A DNA stretch of 64,000 nt from an uncultured Alphaproteobacteria bacterium (GTDB lineage Bacteria > Pseudomonadota > Alphaproteobacteria > Rs-D84), in NCBI GenBank assembly GCA_905234185.1, contig CAJOGC010000002.1:39949-103948 (forward strand), in the 5' to 3' direction. The notes under the pieces are model-generated. The model had not been told where the DNA came from. It was given only the letters and a program-made list of their open reading frames with translations, and did no database searches. The translations under genes were made by a program, and so were the position numbers. Of the stretch, positions 17,149-27,410 are shown one piece after another (positions within the stretch are counted from its first letter, which is position 1; each line of letters begins with the position of its first letter).

Positions 17149-18309
17149 CTAAATATGTTTCTTTAATCGCATAATACGGTTATAAGATTCGCGAATTCTG
17201 GATTTTTTTATCTGGCCAGTATCAACCAAATGCATAATTATGCCGTGCACATCGCGACCACGATTTCTGTCGAATGTTAAATTATTACCAAATACCAATA
17301 CATCATTTCCCGCGTCCAGGGCCATTTTAATCGCCTGGGCCAAACCATATTCATTCGCGATTGCTCCCATATCCATATCATCGGATACAATTACACCGTC
17401 AAACCCCATATCACGCAACATAGATATCGTTTTGCCTGATAACGACGCTGGCACATTGTCAAAATTATTGTTTATAACATGCGCAACCATTACCGTTGTC
17501 CGCACATCATTGTCTGATAATAATTCGCGCCAAGGTTCCAGTTCATATTCTTGGTATGTGTTGGTTATATCTGTGATTCCATTATGTGAATCGGTCCCTG
17601 CACTGCCGTGACCGGGAAAGTGTTTAAATGAATATGCAATCCCAGCGTCCGCCAACCCACGCGCAAATGCACCACCAAAAGTGGCAACTGTTTCTGGGTC
17701 ATCTGAAAAACTGCGTTCTTTGGCACCAATCGCGGGCGATTCAGGATTCACATTAACATCCAATAACGGTGCAAAATCCATATTGATGCCCAGGTCGTGC
17801 AGACGCGATCCCAAATCATATGCGATTTCATATGTTGTATTTGTATCCCCACGTCCCAACTGGGCCGCGGACGGTATTGATGCAAATCCATGTTCCGGTT
17901 TCAGACGCTGTATATTTCCGCCTTCTTGATCGACAGCGACCAGCAATTTTTTCGGTGCGATTTTTTGCAGACGGGAGACCATATTTTTTACCTGGTCAAT
18001 ATTTTTTATATTAGATGAAAATATTTGCTGTTTGGCCTGTTCCATTGTCATACCACGGGCCAACAATCCGGAAATATCAACATCAAATAGTATAATTCCA
18101 CCGATTACCCCGTCTTGAATTTGGGATTCTATGGCGGCAAAATCATCAGCATTTTCACCCATGCCATCCCCGTGAAAACCAGTCATAATTATTTGCCCAA
18201 CCATATCATTTAAACTGGGACGTTTATGCATCCAGGCAACAGTGCCACACACAAACGCCAGCGCAACGGCACAGATAAAAAATACTTTTTTATTTTCTGG
18301 GAATAACAT
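17149..18309 (-). CDS. nagZ: Glycoside hydrolase family 3, beta-N-acetylhexosaminidase (NagZ-like)
   Basis: LVAVDQEGGNIQRL and SFKHFPGHGSAGTDSHNGITDI. Confidence 0.88.
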   Translation of the reverse strand: MLFPENKKVFFICAVALAFVCGTVAWMHKRPSLNDMVGQIIMTGFHGDGMGENADDFAAIESQIQDGVIGGIILFDVDISGLLARGMTMEQAKQQIFSSNIKNIDQVKNMVSRLQKIAPKKLLVAVDQEGGNIQRLKPEHGFASIPSAAQLGRGDTNTTYEIAYDLGSRLHDLGINMDFAPLLDVNVNPESPAIGAKERSFSDDPETVATFGGAFARGLADAGIAYSFKHFPGHGSAGTDSHNGITDITNTYQEYELEPWRELLSDNDVRTTVMVAHVINNNFDNVPASLSGKTISMLRDMGFDGVIVSDDMDMGAIANEYGLAQAIKMALDAGNDVLVFGNNLTFDRNRGRDVHGIIMHLVDTGQIKKSRIRESYNRIMRLKKHI

Positions 18310-18337
18310 TCTGCAACTCCATATGTTCTATTGAATT

Positions 18338-19141
18338 TTATGCTTCTTTTTTGCGCAACGCAAATGCAAAAATTATCGCACCGGCAACAAACATTATCCC
18401 CGATAGCAATGTTCCCATCGTCAATCCCCATGAAGTCAAGAAGCCGATTTGTGCATCAGGCGCACGGAACTGTTCACACACGATACGCGCGACAGCATAT
18501 CCCATGCCCCAAATTCCCCCAAGCGCCCCCGGATACCGACGCAGGTCTGTCCAACGATAAAGACAAACCATCAATGCTAATAATAAAACACCTTCACCAA
18601 AAGCCTCATAAATCGGGCTTGGGTGGCGCGGAATTGTGGTTTCGCCATTAAAAACTATCGCCCACGGCACATTGGTTGCCCGACCCATAACCTCCATATT
18701 AATAAAATTCGCAATACGACCACAGAGTACCCCAATTGGTACAACCGCCGCCATCATATCTAGTATGGACCAAGCGCGAACTTTATTCTTTCGTGCGAAC
18801 AACCATGTTGCCAATAAAACACCGGCCAGACCACCATGAAAACTCATTCCGCCATGCCACACGGCAAATATTTCCAGTGGATGTGCAACGAAAAACCACG
18901 GATTATACATCAACACATAGCCCAACCGTCCACCAATCACGACCCCCATTATCACATACGACAATAAATCATCCAGTTGTTTTTTATCCAACCGTACCGG
19001 GCTTTTTGGCGACAACATCATTTTTTTTATCAACCAATAACCCAATACAAATCCCGCGATGTACGCCAACGCATACCACCGCACATCCAGTCCAGCAATG
19101 CTGAATGCGACTGGGGAAATTGGATTAATTGTTATTGCCAC
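18338..19141 (-). CDS. lgt: Prolipoprotein diacylglyceryl transferase
   Basis: PISPVAFSIAGLDVRWYALAYIAGF; GGMSFHGGLAGV; GRIANFINMEVMGRAT. Confidence 0.93.
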   Translation of the reverse strand: MAITINPISPVAFSIAGLDVRWYALAYIAGFVLGYWLIKKMMLSPKSPVRLDKKQLDDLLSYVIMGVVIGGRLGYVLMYNPWFFVAHPLEIFAVWHGGMSFHGGLAGVLLATWLFARKNKVRAWSILDMMAAVVPIGVLCGRIANFINMEVMGRATNVPWAIVFNGETTIPRHPSPIYEAFGEGVLLLALMVCLYRWTDLRRYPGALGGIWGMGYAVARIVCEQFRAPDAQIGFLTSWGLTMGTLLSGIMFVAGAIIFAFALRKKEA

Positions 19142-19155
19142 GATTGTGATCCGTT

Positions 19156-19602
19156 TTAACGTTGTGGTTGTGTAATTGCCTGTTTCTTTGCTTCGGTCAT
19201 GGCCAGAAATTCTTTATACTTTCTTGCATGTAATCCCGGATTTTTTCTTGCCATCGCATAAAGCACTTTTTGTGTCACACCCTGGACATTCATATCTTCG
19301 ATGTCTTTTATAACATTGGCAATTTCATCGCTACTGGCGCCCAAACGGGACATACGTACTTTGATTGTTTCCATACAATTTTTTATGTTCTGTTCGGCTT
19401 TTGTTATAACTTTTGCACTGGGCATGCGTGCCGCCCGTTGTTCCGCGATGGTTTCATAATTTTTGATAATTAACCTTACATTATATGATATCAAATAACC
19501 GTGTTCATCTGATGAAGTGACACCCTTAAGTGCCTCTGCATTATCTAAAGTTTCACGATAAGACACCTTGTCGCATTTTGCTACGTTTCTTAACGCATTC
19601 AT
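19156..19602 (-). CDS. Hypothetical protein
   Basis: 148-aa ORF adjacent to lgt, plausible coding context. Confidence 0.5.
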   Translation of the reverse strand: MNALRNVAKCDKVSYRETLDNAEALKGVTSSDEHGYLISYNVRLIIKNYETIAEQRAARMPSAKVITKAEQNIKNCMETIKVRMSRLGASSDEIANVIKDIEDMNVQGVTQKVLYAMARKNPGLHARKYKEFLAMTEAKKQAITQPQR

Positions 19603-19673
19603 TTTGTATCCTTTTATTCTTGAATTTACCGATGCATTGTATTATATAAATATGGAATGACAAGGAGAATTTT

Positions 19674-20381
19674 ATGTCAAATCGCATACAACAATTACAC
19701 AATGACGGCATGTCTTTATATCTTAAACGCGTATTTGCATTAATGTTTGGCGCGGTGGGGTTAACTGCAATCGCATCGTTTTTCACAATGGCAACACCGC
19801 TGATTACGTTTTTGTTCACATCAACGGGGCTGTCCGCATTTTACTACATATTACTTTTTGGCGGACTGGCACTTTCCATTTGGGCCCAGGTTCGGGCATT
19901 TCACCTTAGGCCGATGACTGGGGGTGTGTTGTTGGCACTGTACGCGATTATGATGGGCATTGTTATGACGCCGTTATTATTAGTCGCTGTGACGCATAAT
20001 CCATGGACAATATTGTTTGCATTTATAATTGCGGCGGTTATGTTTGGATGCATGGCATTGTTCGGATACAAAACCGTCCGTAATTTGTCATTTTTGCGTT
20101 TGTTTTTATTCATGGGTATGATCGGATTAATTTTGGTTGGCGTCTTTTCATTTATTTGGCCGGCATTGGTTGGTGGTACATTCGGCACGATAGTGTGTCT
20201 GATTGGTGTATTAATATTTGCTTTGTTCACCGCGTATGACATGCAGACGTTAAAGAGTGCATATAATTATGTTGGTGATGACACACAAAAGAATCAATTG
20301 GCTGTGCTGGGCGCATTGCATTTGTACATTTCGTTCATTGCAATGTTTCAGTATATTTTAAGCCTGTTTAACCGTAATTAA
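19674..20381 (+). CDS. Bax inhibitor-1/YccA family membrane protein
   Basis: Seven-TM pattern; FALFTAYDMQTLKSAYNYVGDD...GALHLYISFIAMFQYILSLF. Confidence 0.88.
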   Translation: MSNRIQQLHNDGMSLYLKRVFALMFGAVGLTAIASFFTMATPLITFLFTSTGLSAFYYILLFGGLALSIWAQVRAFHLRPMTGGVLLALYAIMMGIVMTPLLLVAVTHNPWTILFAFIIAAVMFGCMALFGYKTVRNLSFLRLFLFMGMIGLILVGVFSFIWPALVGGTFGTIVCLIGVLIFALFTAYDMQTLKSAYNYVGDDTQKNQLAVLGALHLYISFIAMFQYILSLFNRN

Positions 20382-20404
20382 TACCAAGGAAAAAGGAAAA
20401 CAAA

Positions 20405-20581
20405 ATGGCATACAAAATAGATAAATCACAATGCATTGGCTGTCACACATGTGCGGGTGTTTGTCCCATGTCGGCGATATCCATTGATGGCGACGGCAAA
20501 TGCGTTATTGACGCATCAAAATGTGTTTCATGTGGCACCTGTGCGGCAATGTGTCCGGTAAGTGCTATAAAGGCAGAATAA
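20405..20581 (+). CDS. 4Fe-4S ferredoxin (2 clusters), absent from the supplied ORF track
   Basis: MAYKIDKSQCIGCHTCAGVCPMSAISIDGDGKCVIDASKCVSCGTCAAMCPVSAIKAE (58 aa). Confidence 0.92.
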   Translation: MAYKIDKSQCIGCHTCAGVCPMSAISIDGDGKCVIDASKCVSCGTCAAMCPVSAIKAE

Positions 20582-20585
20582 TAAA

Positions 20586-20610
20586 AACGCACCGTTTGGT
20601 GCGTTTTTTA
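20586..20610 (+). terminator. Intrinsic terminator
   Basis: AACGCACCGTTTGGTGCGTTTTTT. Confidence 0.85.
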
Positions 20611-20687
20611 TCGAAAAAATCAATATATTATTGCAAAATCTTATTTAAGGTATCATAATAAGCACGCAATAAAATTGGAGTTTTGAT

Positions 20688-22049
20688 ATGCCAGCAAAAA
20701 CAGTTAATGATATTGTCGCATTGTGCAAGCGGCGCGGTTTTATTTTCACAGGTTCCGAAATCTATGGCGGATTGGGTGGTGCATATGATTATGGTCCATA
20801 CGGCGTGGAATTGATGAAAAACATCAAAAATGCGTGGTGGAACGCCATGATTTATTCCCGTAATGATATCGAAGGCTTAGATGCGGCCTTGATATCAAAC
20901 CGCCTGCTTTGGAAATATTCGGGCCACGAAGCATCTTTTTCCGACCCATTGGTCGAATGCAAAAAATGTGGTGCCCGCATGCGCCAGGACAAGATGCGCG
21001 ACCCGACCAAGTGTGATAACTGTGGTTCTACCGACATCACCGAACCACGCGCATACCAACTGATGATGGGATTGTCGATTGGTGCAATGGCGGACGGTGC
21101 GATAAACGCATACCTGCGTCCGGAAACGGCGACCACGACATATGTCAATTTTAAAAATGTTTTGGATGCAAAGCCACATAAACTGCCATTTGGTATCGCC
21201 CAAATTGGCAAGGCTTTCCGTAACGAGATTTCGCCCCGCGGTTTTGTTTTCCGCATGCGTGAATTCGAACAGGCGGAAATGCAATACTTTGTAAACCCGG
21301 CAGATGACGAAAAATATTTCGAAATGTGGAAAGCGACGCGCATGGCATGGTGGATTGATACACTGGGCATACCGGCCGAAAAATTGCGTTTCTTGCCACA
21401 CGTAAAATTAGCACACTATGCCAAGGCCGCGGTTGATATCGAATACGCATTTCCCGATGGTTTTGACGAAGTCGAAGGTGTCCATAATCGCCAGGATTTT
21501 GATTTGGGGTCCCACACGAAATCCCAGGATGAATTCGAAATCCATGCGAAAGTACTGGAAAACAAAGACAGCACAACAAAGTTGGCATATTCTGACCCGC
21601 AAACAGGCGATAATTTCATCCCATATGTTATTGAAACCGCAATGGGTGTGAATCGCGCAATGTTGGCGGTTATGATAGAAGCATATACCGAAGAAGATCT
21701 GGGTGATGGCAAATCGCGCATCGTGTTGAAATTAAAGCCATGGTTGGCACCGGTCAAGGCGGCGGTCATTCCGCTGGCGCGAAATGTTCCGGAATTGCTG
21801 GAAATATCAAACAGCATTGAAAACGATTTGCGCAAATTGGGCATTGGCCGTATTGAACTGGAAAACAGTGGTAATATCGGTAAAAATTATCGCCGTCACG
21901 ACGAAATTGGCACACCTGTGTGCATTACGGTTGACCACCAAACAATCGAAGATGGTACCGTCACACTGCGCTATCGCGACACAATGGAGCAAATTCGTGT
22001 TCCGGTTGCGGATGTTCCGTCAAAAGTGTTAGAGATTGTGAAACATTAA
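20688..22049 (+). CDS. glyS: Glycyl-tRNA synthetase, single-chain alpha2 type
   Basis: RGFIFTGSEIYGGLGGAYDYGPYG; AYLRPETATTTYVNFKNVL; GKAFRNEISPRGFVFRMREFEQAE. Confidence 0.93.
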   Translation: MPAKTVNDIVALCKRRGFIFTGSEIYGGLGGAYDYGPYGVELMKNIKNAWWNAMIYSRNDIEGLDAALISNRLLWKYSGHEASFSDPLVECKKCGARMRQDKMRDPTKCDNCGSTDITEPRAYQLMMGLSIGAMADGAINAYLRPETATTTYVNFKNVLDAKPHKLPFGIAQIGKAFRNEISPRGFVFRMREFEQAEMQYFVNPADDEKYFEMWKATRMAWWIDTLGIPAEKLRFLPHVKLAHYAKAAVDIEYAFPDGFDEVEGVHNRQDFDLGSHTKSQDEFEIHAKVLENKDSTTKLAYSDPQTGDNFIPYVIETAMGVNRAMLAVMIEAYTEEDLGDGKSRIVLKLKPWLAPVKAAVIPLARNVPELLEISNSIENDLRKLGIGRIELENSGNIGKNYRRHDEIGTPVCITVDHQTIEDGTVTLRYRDTMEQIRVPVADVPSKVLEIVKH

Positions 22050-22050
22050 A

Positions 22051-22076
22051 AAACCGCCCAAACGGGCGATTTTTTA
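22051..22076 (+). terminator. Intrinsic terminator
   Basis: AAAACCGCCCAAACGGGCGATTTTTT. Confidence 0.8.
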
Positions 22077-23756
22077 TTCGTTTACATTCGGAATAATCAC
22101 CGTATCATTATAATATGATATAAATCGATTTCCGGTTGCACAGTAAAATTTTTGTAAGGAATCATTATATTCACGCACCGCCGAAACCCATCGTTCATCG
22201 ATATCGCTTTGGGCACCCTGGTACGCAGTAAATGCCCCCAATGCACCACCGGCACCGGCACCAATCATTGTACCCTTTAACCGTGCCTTGTTATCTAAAT
22301 CGATTATACCACCATCTTCGGCACTGATATACATGGGGTCAAAGTCGTTCAATGTTGCATCATCAGATGTTAACGGTTCCCCCACGGCTTCGCCACGGGT
22401 ATTGCGCAAATATATTGGGGCACCCGGATTCGACTTCATCCATTCATACCAATCTGCGCGTTTCATACCAAAGAATTTATCTGAAATCCCCCACACCAAT
22501 GCCGGTTTTTGTTCCTTGGCACGGATGGCGCTTTTTATTTTCACATATACATGGCCTTCGCCCGGGCCGCTCTGCATTGTGGATTTTCCATTTAAATCTT
22601 CATACATGTGATATCTTTCACCGGCACCGCCATCGCGCAAATCGGTCCATTCAACATCCGTAAGTGAATTCACATCTCTCAAAACCAAATTACCGTTTTT
22701 GTCCTTTAATTCGATTTTAATTGATGCCAGATTATCAAGCACACAACTTTCATTACGGCAAACGACCGCCTTTCTTTCATTTACATCAAGATATACATTT
22801 TCACCATCGCCAACCTTGTCACCACGAACAATGTATCCCCACAAACATTTTGATGTCTCACTGCCACTTGCTTTTTTGCAATCTTCGATACGCAACACCG
22901 AATCGCCAGATGCCATAATATTACCGACAACACCACCGGCCGCCGCGTTTATTCCGGTGGACATAATCATATCGCCACCAACCTTGCCCGCGTACGAGCC
23001 ACCGGCACCAATCGCTGCGCCACTTAACGCGCCTATAACAGTCCCCTGGATTTTGCCCTTGTCGGTTCCAATTAAACCGTCTTTGCCTATATCATTTTTT
23101 CCGGCGATATTACCACCAATTCCGCCAATCAATGCCCCAGCCGCAATTTTAAGTGCCGCATTTTGTTTTTGTTCTTGGTCCATTACCTTTTTTACATCTT
23201 CGACGGTCGGTGCTTCGTCCGCCGGGAAAATCACATTTTCGACATCCGCTGTATAAGAATATTCAGGAAAATCAGAAATGTTGCACTTTACCATGGAGCC
23301 AGCCGCAACATTTGCACGCGCCAATGTCACATATTGTGGCGCATTTGGATTAGTAATCGACACATTATTTGGTGCCAAGGCACGAAGTTCAACAACCGCA
23401 ACACATGTCGATGCACCGCCGGCACCAACACCCGCCGTCGGCTTGTCCCAAGTAAATTCACCGTCTGGATAAATACGAGAACACGCTTCTAATTGGCCCG
23501 CGCCGATGTGCGCTGTCCCGCTTGTTATCTGCTTTGCTAAATCATCATTTGTAATCCGTGCCGATAAATCCGTGTTGCCCGGTGCCATCTGGGCCGTTGA
23601 ATCAACGGTCACAGTATTTGCCGCAACCATTTGCCGATAAACATCATTTTTTGTTTTGTTGCCGATACGTACGGCACCATTTGCCACCCCGCCGGCCAAT
23701 ATACCAACCACGCCGACAAATAATGACATGTGTAAAATCTTGTTTTTCTGTGCCAT
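22074..23756 (-). CDS. Exported glycine-zipper-containing hypothetical protein
   Basis: N-term hydrophobic signal; AGALIGGIGGNIAG, IGALSGAAIGAGGSYAG and GTMIGAGAGGALGAF zipper segments. Confidence 0.65.
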   Translation of the reverse strand: MAQKNKILHMSLFVGVVGILAGGVANGAVRIGNKTKNDVYRQMVAANTVTVDSTAQMAPGNTDLSARITNDDLAKQITSGTAHIGAGQLEACSRIYPDGEFTWDKPTAGVGAGGASTCVAVVELRALAPNNVSITNPNAPQYVTLARANVAAGSMVKCNISDFPEYSYTADVENVIFPADEAPTVEDVKKVMDQEQKQNAALKIAAGALIGGIGGNIAGKNDIGKDGLIGTDKGKIQGTVIGALSGAAIGAGGSYAGKVGGDMIMSTGINAAAGGVVGNIMASGDSVLRIEDCKKASGSETSKCLWGYIVRGDKVGDGENVYLDVNERKAVVCRNESCVLDNLASIKIELKDKNGNLVLRDVNSLTDVEWTDLRDGGAGERYHMYEDLNGKSTMQSGPGEGHVYVKIKSAIRAKEQKPALVWGISDKFFGMKRADWYEWMKSNPGAPIYLRNTRGEAVGEPLTSDDATLNDFDPMYISAEDGGIIDLDNKARLKGTMIGAGAGGALGAFTAYQGAQSDIDERWVSAVREYNDSLQKFYCATGNRFISYYNDTVIIPNVNE

Positions 23757-23790
23757 ACCTTACCCAACCACCATAAACGCGTGCGATTTA

Positions 23791-24915
23791 TCAGAACTGT
23801 AACCGCAACCGTGCACCAACATCGACCATTCCCAAACGTCCACTTTCATACCAATCGGTATAATGATAAACGCTGTCATATGGGGCTTCGTATTCGCCAC
23901 CGGCGCCGTCCCCCAGCCATTCGGTTTGTGACATAACTATACTGCCCGATGTTTTGACGCGTCCAAGATTTGCATACCGAACAAAGAAATCCATTTTCAG
24001 TCCACCTGACAATTCAGTTGTGACACCACCTTCTAACATAAATGCCAACTGTTCTGTTGTGCCGCCATTATGATAAGCGTAAATATCGGATACGCCGGTT
24101 AAATCACCGGGTTCTGCATATGCCGGATCCATTTCTGAATAGAAAGTATTATCAACAACAACATAGTCCGCGATTGTGTTCAATGACAACCCCACACCGG
24201 CACCAACATACGGCCGCAACGACCCGCCGGCAACATATCCGGTATAAGAATCAATGTTGTAATACACATTTAACAGTGTTGCATTTGCCGTAATTGCGCC
24301 ACCATTTACACGCGCCGTGACAAACCCACCGGCACCGTCGGCCGTCTGAACATTTTCCGCGTACCCCAGCCCGCTGTACCGCAAAAAGGAAAAATCCACA
24401 CGAATATCGTTATTTATCGACGCCCCAACAGACACCTGTAATGGCAAAACCGTATCCGAACGGAAATCCGCCTCTTGAAACGCGCCGGGAACCGCGAACG
24501 ATTTTGCTTCGCCGGCATAATCCGCACTCATCGAACCCATCAATGACATATTATATGCGACCGAAAAACCGATATACAAACCACTGTCCGCCAATCGGTC
24601 ATAGTCCGCCGGTTGATAATACTGACGGCCCGCCGCAGTTGCATTAGAACCAACACGGGGCAATGCACCCGTAATACGCGTAGGACTTGCCGCGACATTA
24701 GGATTTACCATAACAACCTGATTTTGATTCGGTACTATCATACCATTTTGCGACACCGGCTGAACACCTGCATTCGGGTAATATAACACACGACCATTTG
24801 TGACAATTTGATTTGGGGTATTTGGATTTTGATAAACAGGATACACAGCACCCACGCCACACGGCACGGCCATAACAAAACCCATCAACACGGCAGAAAT
24901 ACCGAACTTTTTCAT
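23791..24915 (-). CDS. Outer-membrane beta-barrel protein (porin/OmpA-like)
   Basis: Signal peptide MKKFGISAVLMGFVMAVPCGVGA; YIGFSVAYNMSLMG; C-term VDVGARLRLQF. Confidence 0.75.
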   Translation of the reverse strand: MKKFGISAVLMGFVMAVPCGVGAVYPVYQNPNTPNQIVTNGRVLYYPNAGVQPVSQNGMIVPNQNQVVMVNPNVAASPTRITGALPRVGSNATAAGRQYYQPADYDRLADSGLYIGFSVAYNMSLMGSMSADYAGEAKSFAVPGAFQEADFRSDTVLPLQVSVGASINNDIRVDFSFLRYSGLGYAENVQTADGAGGFVTARVNGGAITANATLLNVYYNIDSYTGYVAGGSLRPYVGAGVGLSLNTIADYVVVDNTFYSEMDPAYAEPGDLTGVSDIYAYHNGGTTEQLAFMLEGGVTTELSGGLKMDFFVRYANLGRVKTSGSIVMSQTEWLGDGAGGEYEAPYDSVYHYTDWYESGRLGMVDVGARLRLQF

Positions 24916-24988
24916 CCTTGCTCCGAATTCCTTTGGACATATTATATCATAAATTGACCCCATAAAAAAGCGTTTTATAAGAATAAAA

Positions 24989-25016
24989 AATACCCCCGCA
25001 AAAATGTGGGGGTATT
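24989..25016 (-). terminator. Intrinsic terminator
   Basis: AATACCCCCGCAaaaaTGTGGGGGTATT flanked by A/T tracts. Confidence 0.8.
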
Positions 25017-25038
25017 TTTACATATTTCGGTTTGTTTT

Positions 25039-26067
25039 TTAGAACTTTACATTCAACCGAATCGCCGTTTCAATCTTGAAATCGGTCGTGCTTGCGGACA
25101 AGCGCTGGCCATTATCAAGCGTGTTTTCGATGAACCACGATACCTGCATACTGTCTGTTGCCTGGTATGCCAATGTGAACGATTGTGCAAATTCGCCGAA
25201 CTGATCATGCATGTGTTTATATTCTTCCAATTGTTTCTTAACCAGTGCTTCTGCCATTGGGCTCACATAGTTAACCTTGGTATGAATATCCTTTAAACTA
25301 TTTTCTGCATGATAGGTATATTTCAACCCGATACCGAACGACCAACGATCATTAACTTGGTAAAACGCATTTCCACCCAAATCAAATTCCGTTGTCGAAT
25401 CCAAATCAACCGAAATCTTGTTCGGCAACCCGGCCGCTGTTAAGCCAGATTTAGACACATCAATTTCATTGTTATGGTTACCCAATGTGCGCAACAATTC
25501 AACAAACGCACTTGTTGTCCAGCGGTCCCAAACCTTACCAACCTTGGTTCCGACATGGTAACCCCAACGACCGTTCGAGAAGTTATCATAACTAAACGTT
25601 GGTCTGCTGTCGGCGCCAATGATCAATGACCCTTTCATTTTTTCGATACCGCCCATATGCAAGTCGCCATAGACATCCCATACCCATCCATCGCCACTGT
25701 TTACGATACGATATGTTGTGCCCAAACGACCCAGGTGGAACCCATAGCGATGAATATCACGATTATGCGTATAACCCAATTGACCATGGATTGCCCAACG
25801 ATCTGTAATACCATATCCCAAATCCAATGTTGGACGCCAAATCGGAAATTCGTTTGCCCCGCCATGGAACAATTTCCGTTGTGCATCGTTGTTATCCGTT
25901 ACCTTGTACATAATACCAAAACCAACTTTGCTGTATACCTCACCTTGGGTTGGTAAATATAACGGGTTTTCCATATTACGCAAAGCGCCCGCAACATATG
26001 GCGCATCTGCGAACGCAGGTGTTGCCGCAACGGCCGCCAACATTGCAATTTTCAAAGTTTTTTTCAT
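25039..26067 (-). CDS. Outer-membrane beta-barrel protein
   Basis: Signal peptide MKKTLKIAMLAAVAATPAFA; alternating barrel pattern; terminal IETAIRLNVKF. Confidence 0.75.
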   Translation of the reverse strand: MKKTLKIAMLAAVAATPAFADAPYVAGALRNMENPLYLPTQGEVYSKVGFGIMYKVTDNNDAQRKLFHGGANEFPIWRPTLDLGYGITDRWAIHGQLGYTHNRDIHRYGFHLGRLGTTYRIVNSGDGWVWDVYGDLHMGGIEKMKGSLIIGADSRPTFSYDNFSNGRWGYHVGTKVGKVWDRWTTSAFVELLRTLGNHNNEIDVSKSGLTAAGLPNKISVDLDSTTEFDLGGNAFYQVNDRWSFGIGLKYTYHAENSLKDIHTKVNYVSPMAEALVKKQLEEYKHMHDQFGEFAQSFTLAYQATDSMQVSWFIENTLDNGQRLSASTTDFKIETAIRLNVKF

Positions 26068-26312
26068 CTATAAAACTCCTTCGTATTTTTTTGATGAAAC
26101 ACACCGACCCCCATTATTGGCAAGACCGGCGAACCATATCAACACCGAAACCAAACGGTGGCCAATTTTTACAACATGGTTGTGCACACTTTGCTATATT
26201 ATGGGAATAATGTCAAAAAAAACTTTATCTTGACATAACACTTGAATATGATTATGCACCGCGCTATAATTAACATGAAGAAAAAAGAATAAGAAAAACA
26301 AAGGGGGACGCC

Positions 26313-26876
26313 ATGCAAACAAATAACAACATGGCCACAGTTGCCAAAACCCAACGCGGCAAAAAGAAAAAATCAATTATAACCAAAGAAAATCGGAATA
26401 AAATCCTGCGCGCATACATTGCGCTGTATGGTGCATTTCTGCTTAAGAATCTTATGTCTGGAATGAAACTGGGCATGGCATCATATGGTGCGTTGCAATT
26501 ATTAAATGCGAAAATCGCAACAATGGATAAACAAAACCCGGTCACAAAGTTGTTAAAACGTATGCATAAATATCATACCAAGGTTATGTCCAGGCGCATA
26601 ATGACCAGTCCGTATCGTGATGCAGTCCCAAATATAAAGCCCGAAGCACGCGCGAAACTTGCCACATTTGTGTCGAAAAAATTTAATATGGCGAACACAA
26701 CATTGAATGCTATGTCGGCAATGTACAAACAAAAATCACAAATGGTGGTTAAGCCGAAAATTGTCGCAAACACGCAAAAGTCCGCTGCTAATTCGGTTCA
26801 GAATCAGCAAAAAATTATGTTGGTTATACGTATGAAACAAATGCAATTACAAAATCATCGGCAACATGCCGCATAA
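26313..26876 (+). CDS. Strongly basic hypothetical protein
   Basis: 187 aa, Lys/Arg/Met/Gln-rich; followed by a terminator. Confidence 0.6.
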   Translation: MQTNNNMATVAKTQRGKKKKSIITKENRNKILRAYIALYGAFLLKNLMSGMKLGMASYGALQLLNAKIATMDKQNPVTKLLKRMHKYHTKVMSRRIMTSPYRDAVPNIKPEARAKLATFVSKKFNMANTTLNAMSAMYKQKSQMVVKPKIVANTQKSAANSVQNQQKIMLVIRMKQMQLQNHRQHAA

Positions 26877-26884
26877 CGAACAAA

Positions 26885-26907
26885 GAACCGCCAAAAATGG
26901 CGGTTTC
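26885..26907 (+). terminator. Intrinsic terminator
   Basis: GAACCGCCAAAAATGGCGGTTTC. Confidence 0.75.
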
Positions 26908-26998
26908 TTATTTTTCCGAAACGCTGGTATTTTTACCTTGATTTAACGAAAAAACTGTTTAGGATTTTTACATACAGTCAATAATAAGGAGCCCCTTA

Positions 26999-27358
26999 AT
27001 GAAAATAGAAATCAAAAACCCAAAAACCGTTGTTGCCGGCATTGGCACACTGTTGCTGGTTATTGTTGTTATTTTATGCGCTACATCCGATTGGCGGGCA
27101 CGCCGTTCATTAAAAAGTGAATGTGGTGCCGGTATGGATTGTGTATGTTTTTCCAATGTTGTAGACTATCGTTTAAGTGATGACCAGATTCGTGCATTTC
27201 GTAAATTCTTGAATTCTGTGAAACGTCGTCCAACGACAAACATTTTGGAATTCACAGATGAAATTTCTGCCCAGGGTATTTCCCAGGCGGTTGCATTGTG
27301 CCGTCCGCAACCGGTTCAACAACCCAAACCCGAAAAATCGGCAACCAAGAAAAAATAG
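26999..27358 (+). CDS. Membrane-anchored hypothetical protein
   Basis: N-term TM VVAGIGTLLLVIVVILCATS; terminator immediately downstream. Confidence 0.65.
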   Translation: MKIEIKNPKTVVAGIGTLLLVIVVILCATSDWRARRSLKSECGAGMDCVCFSNVVDYRLSDDQIRAFRKFLNSVKRRPTTNILEFTDEISAQGISQAVALCRPQPVQQPKPEKSATKKK

Positions 27359-27361
27359 TTA

Positions 27362-27389
27362 AAACACCGCCGCAATTGCGGCGGTGTTT
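27362..27389. terminator. Bidirectional terminator
   Basis: AAACACCGCCGCAATTGCGGCGGTGTTT perfect palindrome between convergent genes. Confidence 0.85.
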
Positions 27390-27410
27390 CTTATGAACAA
27401 CAACCAATCA

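Noticed and set aside
20852-21401. Minus-strand ORFs of 168-172 aa
   Set aside because: Antisense to glycyl-tRNA synthetase.
22699-23256. 185-aa plus-strand ORF
   Set aside because: Antisense to the glycine-zipper protein; Pro/Ser-rich artefact.
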